Assembly: GCA_018340375.1 (NCBI GenBank) | Contig: JAFFJZ010000001.1 | Location: 63,604,001-63,668,000, forward strand | Direction: 5' to 3' | DNA: 64,000 nt | DNA from: Gonatopus flavifemur | Lineage: Eukaryota; Arthropoda; Insecta; Hymenoptera; Dryinidae | Shown here: positions 47,222 through 57,944 of the stretch, piece by piece | How the letters are laid out: each line of letters starts with the position of its first letter | Position numbering within the stretch: the first letter of the stretch is position 1 | Translations under genes and position numbers: made by a program | The notes under the pieces: model-generated | Seen by the model: only the letters and a program-made list of their open reading frames with translations | Told to the model about the DNA's origin: nothing | Databases searched by the model: none

Positions 47222-49689
47222 AGGTAGGAAAAGTCATCGACTCTGAATGAATATCGTTTCTCGTGCGAGCAGGGGAATACAGCCAAAATGTGAGGCGAGA
47301 ATCGACTATGTCTCACGAATTGCACGTATGACTTGATTGGGTGGTCCAACAAACGACTTTCTTAACCTGAGAAAAAAGTGATTTATTAATCGATGACAAA
47401 GCGATGAGAAATGGTATTTCACACTAGTGAGACAAAGTAATGACGTCCTAAATAACACCACGTCCCACTGGAACGAATTATAGAATGTTTCAAATAAAAG
47501 TTATTTGTTCAAATTTTTGAAGTCGTCCGTTCTTCAAAATCCTTTTGAATCACAAATGTAATTTTCTCCTTGTTAATATTCCTTACCGAATTGAAAAACT
47601 TCGGAATTTTATATATAATTATATTCAACTTATATAAACTACACTGGATTTACAAATTACTTATAAAATTAATTTTTTCCAATTTGAACAGACCAGATAA
47701 AATCTGAACGAAATTATAGGAATTCAGGTTGAAAAATGTATGATTCTCAAAAATCTGAATTTCCACAGTTACATGCAGATCTCAATTATTTTTTCTCCGA
47801 AAAATCAATCACACTTGCAACTCGTAGGGTTGTCTGAGTTGAAAACTTTTTCCACTGAAAAATCAGTAATAGAACTTCTGATGCAAAACAGAACGCTTTA
47901 AAACGGTTATGAATGGGTTGGATTCACCTGGGTACCTCGTTATCCTCATCAATATCATTTCACGTAGAAAAGGAAAAAACTTGCACATCCATCCGAACTG
48001 AGTTTCAATGAGATCTTACTTCGCACTTAAATTCAATAACCGATTTCTCCGAATCCGCTTTTGAACAATCAATCCAAGTCTAGGAGAATTTCTTTACATT
48101 GAATCTCACGTTTCATAACATTCGAAAAACAAAACAATTTTTACATAATATATGGTATTGAATCTTGATGCCGAAGACGTATGTAATTTGATGGATGATA
48201 AATACCAAGTCGTTGATTCGTATCAATTCGAAGATATGTGTGCGTATATATGTATGTATATGTATACACCATATAGCACGGTAAGTATGTCAATTCTCAT
48301 AATGTGTAGAAGAAAGTTGATTAACCTGATTCAAATATACAAAAAAAAAGGAACATCGCGGTCCTCCTATTCATTATCGGTTATTACATTGAATCATCTA
48401 CGAGTCATTTTAAGAAGATAGCACCTGCGAGCGCGAAATTGACCATGTCATTGGCCGAAGCTTATGAGACTCGAGTCACGCGAGAAGGAACGATACAGAT
48501 AAAATCTCGCACACATTATGTCGCGTAACGAAAACTTGACGAATCGCTGACCATCTCAATAAAACCAGGCACTCACATTTGCATTTCCTCGTTCCATGGT
48601 TACAGACTTTCTTACAATTACAATATTAATGAGTAGAGTAGAATAAGAGCGAGATGAAGGGGGTTGATGAATGAACGCGTGGGCGATGCAAATGAACGTG
48701 CGCGTATGTATGAAATTATGCTTAGAGAGTGTTAGTTCCGCTCTGTAAATTCATTAAAAGAAATTCGCGTGAATGATTCGGTGTCTCATGATTGATTGAA
48801 ATGACGTAACAATTTTCTGCAGTTCAGAGATTAATTTGAGACGTGATTTTTACGTGGAGAACTTACTTAGTTTGAATCCTAGGGATGTCACGATCACAGG
48901 TTATGACTATTTATCGTGATTGTCTGAGTTGATGAATAAATTTGACAGGTCACATGAGTTTGCGAGAGATGAGAATTAACGGGTCACCAAAAAATTTAGT
49001 TGATAAAATGATCAATTAAATCGACTTGACGAAACTGATCGTTGAATTGGTTTTCGGCGCACAAAATCCATTTGGAGCGAATTTAGGATCGATCTTGGCG
49101 CGAGATTGAGAACAAAAGACACTGAAGGGACAAAACACACGGAGATCATGAAATTGAATGGTGGTAAGGATGATACTGAGCCTGCCGGCATCACTTCTCC
49201 TGGTGATATACTCGGGGAGGTTGAAAGCACGTGATTCTGTAGACTTTCACTACACGGACGTTGGGATTACTTTACACGTTCCGATCATCCTCTCTTTGTC
49301 TTTCTCCATCTCTTGCCCTCCTTTCTACCCTATTTTCCGCTCATTTTCCTCTCGTGTAATCTGATGTATTGTGTTCTTTTATGATATCCACGAGCGAAGA
49401 GTAGAGTAATTGAACGATATCATGATTTTTTGATAAGGTACAGATGGTCCTGAATTACTGTGGGAAGATTTATGGTTTCGATGATTCATAACTCACAAAA
49501 TTCAATTGAAATGACATAACATCCACTAAAGTCTTCATCGCATGCCTATCCATAAACGCACATATCGTGATTCTACTTTTTACCAATTCGGATTTGGAGT
49601 GTTTGTAAATGTCTAGACTCAAGTGTTCGAGGAAAATATTGGTAGCTTCTATTGACTACATGTTAATTTTGTGCGAGAATGTCTGGATT
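47222..49689. other. No supported gene
   Basis: AT-rich. A slightly more GC-rich part at 49080-49350 has no stable reading frame. No foldback ends recognised. Confidence 0.4.
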
Positions 49690-49918
49690 GAAGTTCTCAG
49701 GGGAACTTGGAGAGCATGGCGAGGTCTTATATAGATTCAAGTTAGGCACATGAATATTTTTGTAACAAAAGAACACATTCGTCATTCAATTAGGCCTAGA
49801 AAGGGATCTTTGAAAAAGAGCGGGAAGCCTGGCGCATTGTCTAATACATGGGTGCATCTAGAGTTTCATACCAGGGGGAATTATTGATAATGCAGCTCTC
49901 CCCCCATATGGATCATAT
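49690..49918. repeat. Dispersed repeat family, third copy, left part
   Basis: Resembles 37733-37880, as described there. It is cut at 49918 by the composite element 49919-54425 and resumes at 54426 with GGGGAACCCTGAATTAG. The uninterrupted counterpart is at 4541-4590 on the opposite strand. Confidence 0.6.
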
Positions 49919-50099
49919 ACACAGAAAAAAAAGAAATAACTGTGGAAGCTACCCATGTGGAAATTAACGAACACCCCAGTACTGATTCAGTACCGCTGCC
50001 ATAGCTGCCAGTGCTGTCGAATTTGGAATGCCATTACTAGCCCAGGCCGTTTGACAGTACTGAACCAATACTGGGATGATAACAATGTCTGACATGAAG

Positions 50100-50370
50100 C
50101 CCATTATTGGCGTTCAATTTTGCCGGTACTGGCATTTGAACGTAGACAGTACTGTAATTTCAACCTAGCCAAAACTGATATTTCAATATTACCCGTATTG
50201 ATATTTTGATTCTACTTGAATCAGAATTTCAATCTTGCCAGTACTGGCATCCCAATCAAGCCAACATTAGGATTTCAATTTTCCCTGAACTGGCATTTCA
50301 ACCGTGTCAGGGTGGGCATTTCAATCTCACCATTACGACCATTTCAATTCTACCTTTGATGCATCCCACG
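50100..50370. repeat. Degenerate tandem motif, CCAGTACTGGCATTTCAAT
   Basis: About nine imperfect units of roughly 27-32 bp, each with a GTACTGGC-like part followed by ATTTCAAT and a TYTNCC spacer. It lies in the left part of the composite element, just before the mariner. Confidence 0.6.
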
Positions 50371-50428
50371 GGGATTCTCCATGCCGTACTATTGGCACTT
50401 TCAATGGCAAGGTTATTGATCCCATGTA

Positions 50429-51716
50429 AAGGTTGGTTGGAAAGTTCCTGCGCTCAGCAAGAGATAGCACTGCTAGCTCAAGACTTTTTTTTTCTCAAGT
50501 TGGTATATCTGTCCTGAGAACACATGCAAAGTTACAAGTCATTCTGTCAATTCATTCTTTGTTTACAAGCCATTTGAAGTTGACGTGTCATTGATTTTTC
50601 TTAATATGGAAAAAATTGAATATCGTGCAGTCATTAGATTCTTTGTTTTGAAGGGTTTAAAAGCGGAGGAAATTTATGAACAATTGTTAGAAGTGTATGA
50701 GTCCTCACCTTCAAAACGCACCGTTGAATTTTGGGCTGGTGAATTTAAACGTGGTCGTACTAGCCTTGAAGACGATCCACGCGAAGGACGACCAAAACCT
50801 GCAACCACAGCAGAAATCATTGAGCATGTACATAATATGGTTAGTGAAGATCCAAGTTTGACTAAGCGTGAAATTGCTAATGCCATAGGCATCTCAGACG
50901 AACGAGTACTCCATATTTTACATGAAGAATTACGTATGAAAAAACTGTTTGGAAAGTTAGTGCCGCGCACGTTAACAATTCAACAAAAACTGGATCGAAA
51001 ACAAATTTCTCAGCGTAATTTGGAGCGTTTTAAGTAGAATAAAACCGACTTCTTGCGTCGTTTTATAACTATGGATGAGACTTGGATCTAACACCATGAT
51101 CCTAAATTGAAACAAGAACGTTTACAGTGGACTGAAGCTGGTTGTTCAGCTCCAAAGCAGGTGAAGTCACAACGATCAGCAAAGAAGGTTATGGCATCAG
51201 TTTTTTGGGATGCAAAAGGAATTTTGTTCATTGATTATCTTCAGAAAGGTGAAACAATCAACTCCGAATATTACTGCAGCCTTTTGGATCAGCTGGATGA
51301 AAAAATTCGTGAGAAAAGACCTGGTTTAAAGAAGAAAAAAATCATTTTTCATCAAGATAATGCACCTGCTCACAAAAGTGTTTTGACGATGGCTAAATTC
51401 AAAGAACTCAAGTACGAATTGCTTGAACATCCACCGTATTCGCCAGATTTGGCTCCTAGCGACTACTATCTCTTCAGAAATCTCAAACAATTCCTTCGTG
51501 GAAAGCATTTTTCGTCGAATGAAGAGGCCATAGCAGCCGTAGACGGTTATTTTGCAGAGCTTCCGGAAAACCATTATAAGGATGGGATAAAATTATTGGA
51601 AGATCATTGGAACAAGTGTATTGAGCTTCTAGGAGATTATATTGAATAAAAAAATATATTTCGTAACAAAAACAGTATTCTTTCATTTCGAGCGCAGAAA
51701 CTTTTCAACCAACCTG
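50429..51716 (+). mobile_element. Mariner element 2 (1288 bp)
   Basis: The ends AGGTTGGTTGGAAAGTTCCT and the inverse of AGAAACTTTTCAACCAACCT match with three changes over 26 bp. TA flanks both sides (50427-50428 and 51717-51718). It is inserted in the iterated-motif region of the composite element. Confidence 0.92.
50606..51649 (+). pseudogene. Mariner transposase 2, two in-frame stops
   Basis: The frame starts MEKIEYRAVIRFFVLKGLKA and ends NKCIELLGDYIE, 347 codons. It has a paired helix-turn-helix DNA-binding part (to about residue 115), a linker with LVPRTLTIQQKLDRK, and the DDE domain with TMDETW, FHQDNAPAH and PYSPDLAPSD. Asp2 and Asp3 are 34 residues apart. Stops are TAG at 51035 after ERFK and TAA at 51089 after TWI, only 18 codons apart. 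There is no frameshift. I chose the Met at 50606 because it matches the start of the related copy at 59060. It is closer to mariner 3 than to mariner 1, notably in the C-terminal LGDY block. Confidence 0.9.
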
Positions 51717-52630
51717 TAGACTCCACGCAGCTACACGGCGTGTGCTGTTACGGTAATTTTTATAACATCTAAAAGCTTACCAATTTTATATCATGTTTGT
51801 CCCGATTGTGTTGAAATGAAAAAATTGAATTTTTATAATATAATTTATAATGTATAATATATAATTTCTTACTAACCGACAGGTAATTCTGAAATACATC
51901 ACTGCAGGGTTAATAGTGACCTTGGGTGAAATTTTGCGCCAACTTTTTCCACAAATTACTTAATAAATTTTAATTCAAAATAGAAAATAGATAGTCAAAC
52001 TATTCCCTCAGTGTAGCCATGTTGCCGTGAAGGCAAGTTGACACCCAATCCACAATCGTTTTTGTAGTGAAACACTGTTGCATCGATGCTGGCACAGTAC
52101 AGGGTTGTCAGGTCCCATCCATAATAAATCGCCGATTTCTGACGCGCGAGTCACCTAAAGTCGCAGAAAATTATAAAAATTTCTTTTTCAAAGGTGGTCA
52201 AGTATTGTATCATTTATCTTTGCTCAGTATATCACTTTGTTTTTGTCTAATAAATAAGCTAAGAACAAGAAAGATTATGGTGCGCTCGAGTGCTCTCAAA
52301 GACCAATCCTACCAACTAAATTTGAAGTTTGACCAAGGTTTAAGTCATGAATCCTGAATTCCGATTAGCTGATTTTGGATTTCAATCTGGTTTAAGTTTT
52401 GAACCCAGTCGCAGAACTATGAACTTTTCGGATTGCGATACCCACTTTCGAAAATTTCTTTTTAAAATATTTAATCAAATAACACATATAAATCAGAGAC
52501 GTCGTTCTTTCTGCGCGTCTTGAATTGATCTAACTTCACAGAGAAACATTGTTTAGCTTTGACGCTGGAATCTAGGACTTGTAAAAATCGCTCGACGCTC
52601 GACGCTAGATGCTCGTATGAAATCACACCT

Positions 52631-52757
52631 TAGGGGCCTATTTCATGGGAGCTTCAGCATTAAGCGTCAACATTGGAAGAAAGCAGAGGTCTGACAGGCT
52701 CTCTCTTTTCTTCCAATGTTGACGCTTGAAGCGGGAGCTCCCATGAATAGGCCCCTA
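52631..52757. mobile_element. 127-bp hairpin element, first of a pair
   Basis: TAGGGGCCTATTTCATGGGA and its inverse TCCCATGAATAGGCCCCTA enclose arms with AGCGTCAACATTGGAAGAAA and its inverse. It reads as a near-perfect hairpin of 127 bp. Confidence 0.8.
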
Positions 52758-52758
52758 T

Positions 52759-52885
52759 AAGCTGACATTTCATGGGGCGTCGAGCGGCAGCGTCAACATT
52801 AGAAGAAAAAAAAAGAGAACCGATCGGACCTCCCTTTTCTTCCAATGTTGACGCTGCCACTCGACGCCCCATGAAATGTCAGCTT
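52759..52885. mobile_element. 127-bp hairpin element, second of a pair
   Basis: AAGCTGACATTTCATGGGGC pairs with its inverse at the right end. The arms share GCGTCAACATT and GAAGAAA with the neighbouring hairpin, one base away and of equal length. The outer parts differ, so the two are related but not identical. Confidence 0.8.
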
Positions 52886-53934
52886 TAACCCTTTCTGTAT
52901 TGAGATTATTTAGTGTATTATCCCTGCTTCAAAATTCTTATTAGAACCTATATGAACCGATTCAATTCCGATGCAAACCCACGATCCGATCTTATTCACG
53001 ATGAATAAAAACCATTAGGAATAAATCAGATGTGCATTTTGAATCAGATTGGTGCGGAAATATCTGAATAAACATGCCCCTGGAATAAGAAATCGGGTAG
53101 TGTTGAATAAGAATTGGGTTGATAAGAAAATTCTGATGCAAAATTCGGATAGATCCCGATTAAATTTTGTAAATCGGTTTTAATAAGATTTTTTGAGCAG
53201 GGATTGTTTGGAGCATCGATATATTAGAATGAAAGGAACAAGTGTGGAGGTTTTGCACAAGTGAGAAGTGGGTTCGTAGATCGTGGCATCAATTGAACTT
53301 TTCTTCCATCAAATGGAATTTCTAGGGGATTTTTAGTGTATTTCAGTTGGATAATCTTAGCGAACCAATCCGATTTTCAGATTCTCTTCCTTTTCTTAGA
53401 ATTTTTGGTCCTTGGAAAGATCGCCTAAAAGTCGCCGTTCAGAATAACGAATATCGCCCGATTTTTTAACAATCGCAGATCTAAAGATTTGGGCGCAGAT
53501 TGAGTTGTCAAATCGCCCGATTGGCGATATATCGCACAATCTGACAACCCTGGCACAGTATTGTCTTTTCGTGAAATTTCAAAAGATTAGCAACTCTGAG
53601 TCAGTACTGGCGCAGGGTTTGCTTGCCGAAGTAGCCATGTTTCCGCAGAAATGGGTCGACCCCCGACTCCCCACCAATTCTGTCCAAAAACTACATGTCG
53701 TCGATGCTGGCGCTGTAACGTTTCTGTGTAACACTTCGAAATATTACCAACTCTGAATCAGGACTGGCACAGTATTGGCTCACTAAAATAACAAAGTTTC
53801 CGCGGAGATGGGTTGACCCCCGATCCACTACCAATTTTGTCGGAAAACTACATTGCGTCGATGCTGGCGTAGTACGATCTCTGCCTAACGTTTGGAAATA
53901 TTACCAACTCCGGGTCAGTACCGGCACAGTTTCG

Positions 53935-54425
53935 TTTTTCTACGACCTAGGTGTTCTTCAATCAGTATTGATTCGGTACTGATCCAAGACTGTCTGCCCA
54001 AGCAAACCAATACCGTCTGAAAACTGTCAAACAACTAGTGCCAGTTGAAAAAGAGTAATGGCACTGTACGGAGGCCAGTGTTTTGGCCAAAGTATGGCAA
54101 ATACAAACTTGCGAGTACTGGGCCATTCGTCAACTCTGGAAACTTTGATATGGGTACTCACTTTTTCAGCACCCTTTTTTGACCGCTGTAGCTAAAATTA
54201 TTTCAGCTGTAGCTATTTTTCAGCTACCGCAGTAGGAGATCGTAGCATAATTGCACAGGTTTTGTGGTTGATATTTGGACAACCAAATAATTCAGCTGTT
54301 GGATTTTTGCTGCAACAATTACATTTCTTGCTACTACCGCTAAGTGAGTAGCTGTGGCAGCTGAAGAATAGCTCCCGTAGCTAATTTTTAGCCATCCAAA
54401 TAATGGCTGATTATTTTTTCCCGTG
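53935..54425. other. Right subterminal part of the composite element
   Basis: Contains AGTACTGG-like and GTAGCTRAA/CAGCTAC words in both orientations (54185-54400). It pairs with the left part at 49925-50060. No gene. Confidence 0.5.
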
Positions 54426-54540
54426 TATGGGGAACCCTGAATTAGAAAAATGAGGGCGAATGTTGCCAACCCGATTAGACTCTTGGAGGGGGGGGGGGGG
54501 GTTAGATACCTAATATACGCCTAATATAGGGCCTACATTC
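54426..54540. repeat. Dispersed repeat family, third copy, right part
   Basis: GAATTAGAAAAATGAGGGCG and GTTGCCAACCCGATTAG resemble 38263-38310 and the reverse of 4508-4552. It continues the copy cut at 49918. Confidence 0.55.
54488..54501. repeat. G14 homopolymer
   Basis: Fourteen consecutive G inside the dispersed repeat. The length may be unreliable in the assembly. Confidence 0.9.
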
Positions 54541-55143
54541 AAAACAGGACCTCCGGAAGAATTTCCGTTCGGGAATTTGTGGAAAACTTTCTGGTAGAAT
54601 TCATTGAAATTTCCACGCGTAGTGCGATGGTTCCTCCTGATGGCAGAATTTTTATCCCGTTAGCCAATGAGAGTACATAATATCCAAGTATACCTTTTTT
54701 CTTTTGAAAGCTGTGAGAGCAAATCCTTCCAGTCACAGTATGTTATGGTGAAAAAGGAGGAGAAAAATAAGACTACTTGACGTATCGAATTCTTACGGTT
54801 ACTAATCATGAACTCAACGTGAGTTTATAATTCGATCAACCCGGATCTCACAGTTTTGGATGCCCAGCAATTTCTCATTTGATGCATCCCAGCTGAGGAA
54901 AATTCTCCATATTTTTGGGACTTCGAACGAAATAACAACATCAGAAATGCTCACTGAGAGAACAATTCTACTACAGATAATGTCTTTCATCAAATCTGCA
55001 ACAAAATGTTGGTCCGATTCTGATTTATGAAATAATTTGCTCCAACGTTTCTGTTCAAATTCGGTTGTGTTGTTGAATTCAGGTCAAATTTGAGGATATT
55101 CCACAACTATCAAACACACTATGAGATTCCGAACTCACGTTAA

Positions 55144-55585
55144 CCCATGTAAAAATTTACCAGTGGCGCAAGGCTGACCCAGCCCTGACGAGCATTGGCG
55201 AAGCTTTGGGAGAAAGCCTGGCTGAGCATTGAAATAATAACATCGTTTCAGCAATCAACGATGCTCAATTTTGACGCCTGGGGCAACGGTGGTAGAAGGT
55301 CACCAATGTTGGCGTATGCTCGATTCAATCGTTCTGCCATGATTGGTCGATACAAAACTTTTGCTATGAAACCAATGTTGGTTCAGTCTTGAACCAATGC
55401 TGGTACAACCTTCCGCCAACACTTTTTCATCACTTTTCATCTTTGTATTGCCGACGCGGGCACGATATTAACTCTATTGTCAATCAACGTTGGCCCAATA
55501 TAAATTTCCTACGCTTGGCTGTCACGCTTGGCTCAAGCCATTGCCCGTGGTCAACATTGGCGGAATCGCTGAATTCTTACATGGG
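55144..55585. mobile_element. 442-bp element with CCCATGTAA ends, AA-flanked
   Basis: CCCATGTAAAAATT at the left and the inverse AATTCTTACATGGG at the right differ by one base. AA flanks both ends. The inside has repeated CCAACATTGG/CCAATGTTGG and GGCTNAGCC-like motifs in both orientations and no protein. Confidence 0.65.
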
Positions 55586-57944
55586 AAGAATATTTTTTGA
55601 ATCTTCTAAATATCATTCGAGCATTTTTCCGTTGAAAACAAAACAGTGGTCACGTAAAAATATAAGATAAAGAAGATATGTTCTACCTTATGAGGAACGA
55701 ATGAAATTGAAATGAAGAATTTCAATCCACACAGCACAACAATTGAAACCATGAAAATTTGAAAGGAATTCTTTACTAATGCAGTAAGGCCTGACAAGCT
55801 GTATGGGAATTTTTTCAAATAAACGTGGATGAATTTGATTCATCTATATGATATTTATAACCCACGTAACCCACCCAAGTGCAGTTGTGGAAGGAAAATA
55901 TCATCATTTGAACAAGGATAATCGAAAATGATGAAAATAATCTCAGACTCCAAGTGAAAGTAAGACGATTCACATCTGCGCCACACGAAAGAGCCAGATC
56001 TAATTAATAATTCAGTCACACGTCGCGCACGCGACAAGATCAAAGTGAGGCCATCTTTTATTCATGAACAAGCAGAATCCTGTGTCTTTTATACATTAGA
56101 TTGTGGTAATACAATCATAATCTAATATCCTCCACAACCAAATTCATTTGAAAGTGGAACAAAGTCTTTTCAAATATCTTGATCTTTAGAGAATTGTCAT
56201 GTTTGTTTGATCAATTTTACAAGTTTTGCGGTCTTATTTCCGGGATTGATACAACGATATCAAAAGTTACATATTGTATTGTATTCACGATGTCAACATA
56301 GAAGAGAGGTGGAATCACATCGTTTGCTTCCCTGCAAAAATTGAATGTACGGTAAAAAACAGATTTCACTCCTCACAAATACAGCTATTAACGCATACTA
56401 GATGACTCTTGAACAAAAAAGAAGTAGAAAAAATGATTGCTAAGCGTAATTGTGAATAATTGATTTCCTTGATTGAACCTTGTTATACAACGCATATATA
56501 TAAGCGGAGAGACGATTTTGCAAAGAAGAGTGAAGTATCTCCACGATTCCCTTCTGGAAAAAATACATATTGAAATTCAATGAAAGCTCAAAATTTCATG
56601 AGAGCTGGCGTATGATCGAAGTGATGGAAATCGATGGTCAATATTAACAAAATCTCAGGAAAAGATTCCCAGATTTCAAACTTAAAATGACGCAAGAATC
56701 ATCTAAATTTGTCTCTCTACCAATCAATATGACGTCTCGCATTCCGAAGTGAAGAGAAATGACATTCCATCTTTCAAATCATTCTAACGCTCGTAATAGT
56801 AATAAACGCTCTCGAATCGAGATACCGAACGAAAGAAAAATGTTAAAGAATTTCATATCACAGCTATGATTTTCGATAAATCAGTCCATTGTCTTGAAGA
56901 TTTTTTCCCCCCCAGTTATCCTTTGCAACATCTAAATTACAAGCGTGCAAAATACTTGCAGAATAATTTTCTCAGTAATTCGAACGGTACTTAATAGAGC
57001 ATTAGGAAAGACCAACGATCGTACTTGCATTCAGAAGACAATGAGCGCATGATCGACTCGTAACTCGTAATCACGTTCACTATCATTGTCATTCGAGGAA
57101 TTAAAAAAATAACGGTAGAGGCCACGATAAATCATTAGGATGACATCTCTTTTCTTTACAACGTTATTTCATATTCATGATAATCGTTCTATGTTGAGGC
57201 TTTTTTCCATACCTCGATACTCATACTCGGATGAATTATCTAACGGATTCACGATATATATTTATTTTCTCTTCTGTCCAGTCCAAAGAGAAAACCGCAA
57301 CGAAAACTGAAATGTATTTACATTATATCTGGTTATGCCAACGATGCGTCGTTGAATTTTTCTTGCTGGATATACGATTTTTGTGGGTCTGTGGTATTCG
57401 AATGGATCAGATCGAGTGAAAATTGTACTTATGTATTAAAAAAGTTGTAAAGTGTTGTGCTTTGTGGAAAGTCAACAATGAATTGAAACAAGCCTCAAGT
57501 TCAAATTGATGAGAGAGGATTCAAAGGGGATGATACAATAATGAGATCTGTGTAATTATAACTCATCTGTGACAGGAGAAAAAACCTTCCAAGGCATTTG
57601 AAATCGCCCATCCCTCTCCGCGAACTGTAAATCATCACAGTTGAATTCTCATTGTTCGAATCATTAATATCACTTCTCTTTTGTGTTTGTACATGTTAAT
57701 CGTTCATGTTGGTTGAATCTATACGGAGAAAAATTTGGGGTAGCAGATACAGCAATTGCGATAAATTTGACAAAATCCACATGTAAATATAGGGATAGCA
57801 TTTCCGCGGTGGAAATTCTACATGATTTTTGCTGTAAATTGAAAACGTCGCAATTCTACCGCAATCTGATGTAATTTCACCATACGCACTTCATAACTAT
57901 TACATATATCAAATGTAAATTCTGTTGTCGTAATGAATGAAATA
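55586..57944. other. No supported gene
   Basis: AT-rich. A terminus-like TACGGAGAAAAATT at 57722 may pair with AATTTTTCTCCGTG at 60297-60310 to form an older element around mariner 3. Otherwise nothing is supported. Confidence 0.35.

Larger units (their letters stand above)
52100..53552. mobile_element. 1453-bp hAT-like non-autonomous element
   Basis: The terminal repeats are CAGGGTTGTCAG and its inverse CTGACAACCCTG. The exact 8-bp duplication GCACAGTA stands at 52092-52099 and 53553-53560, the hallmark of hAT insertions. Subterminal regions repeat TCGCC/GGCGA words (52130-52165 and 53420-53535). No transposase frame is present. It carries two hairpins at 52631-52885. Confidence 0.85.
52010..53940. 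repeat. 157-bp tandem repeat, about three units, interrupted
   Basis: The word TCGATGCTGG occurs at 52083, 53701 and 53858. The last two are 157 bp apart. The first two are 1618 bp apart, which is 157 plus 1461, the length of the inserted element with one 8-bp duplication. Other shared words are TTTCCGCRGARATGGGT and AACTCTGARTCAG. No coding content. Confidence 0.8.
49919..54425. mobile_element. Large composite foldback element (4.5 kb), TA-flanked
   Basis: It starts CACAGAAAAAAAAG and ends TTTTTTCCCGTG, with TA outside both ends. Subterminal regions are inverse relatives: the left CTACCCATGTGGAAA, CCCAGTACTG and GTTTGACAGTACTG correspond to the reverse of 54090-54165 and 53990-54040. Internal insertions are a mariner (50429-51716) and a hAT-like element (52100-53552). 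Without them about 1.75 kb remains, made of degenerate CCAGTACTGGC motifs and a 157-bp tandem repeat. Confidence 0.5.
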
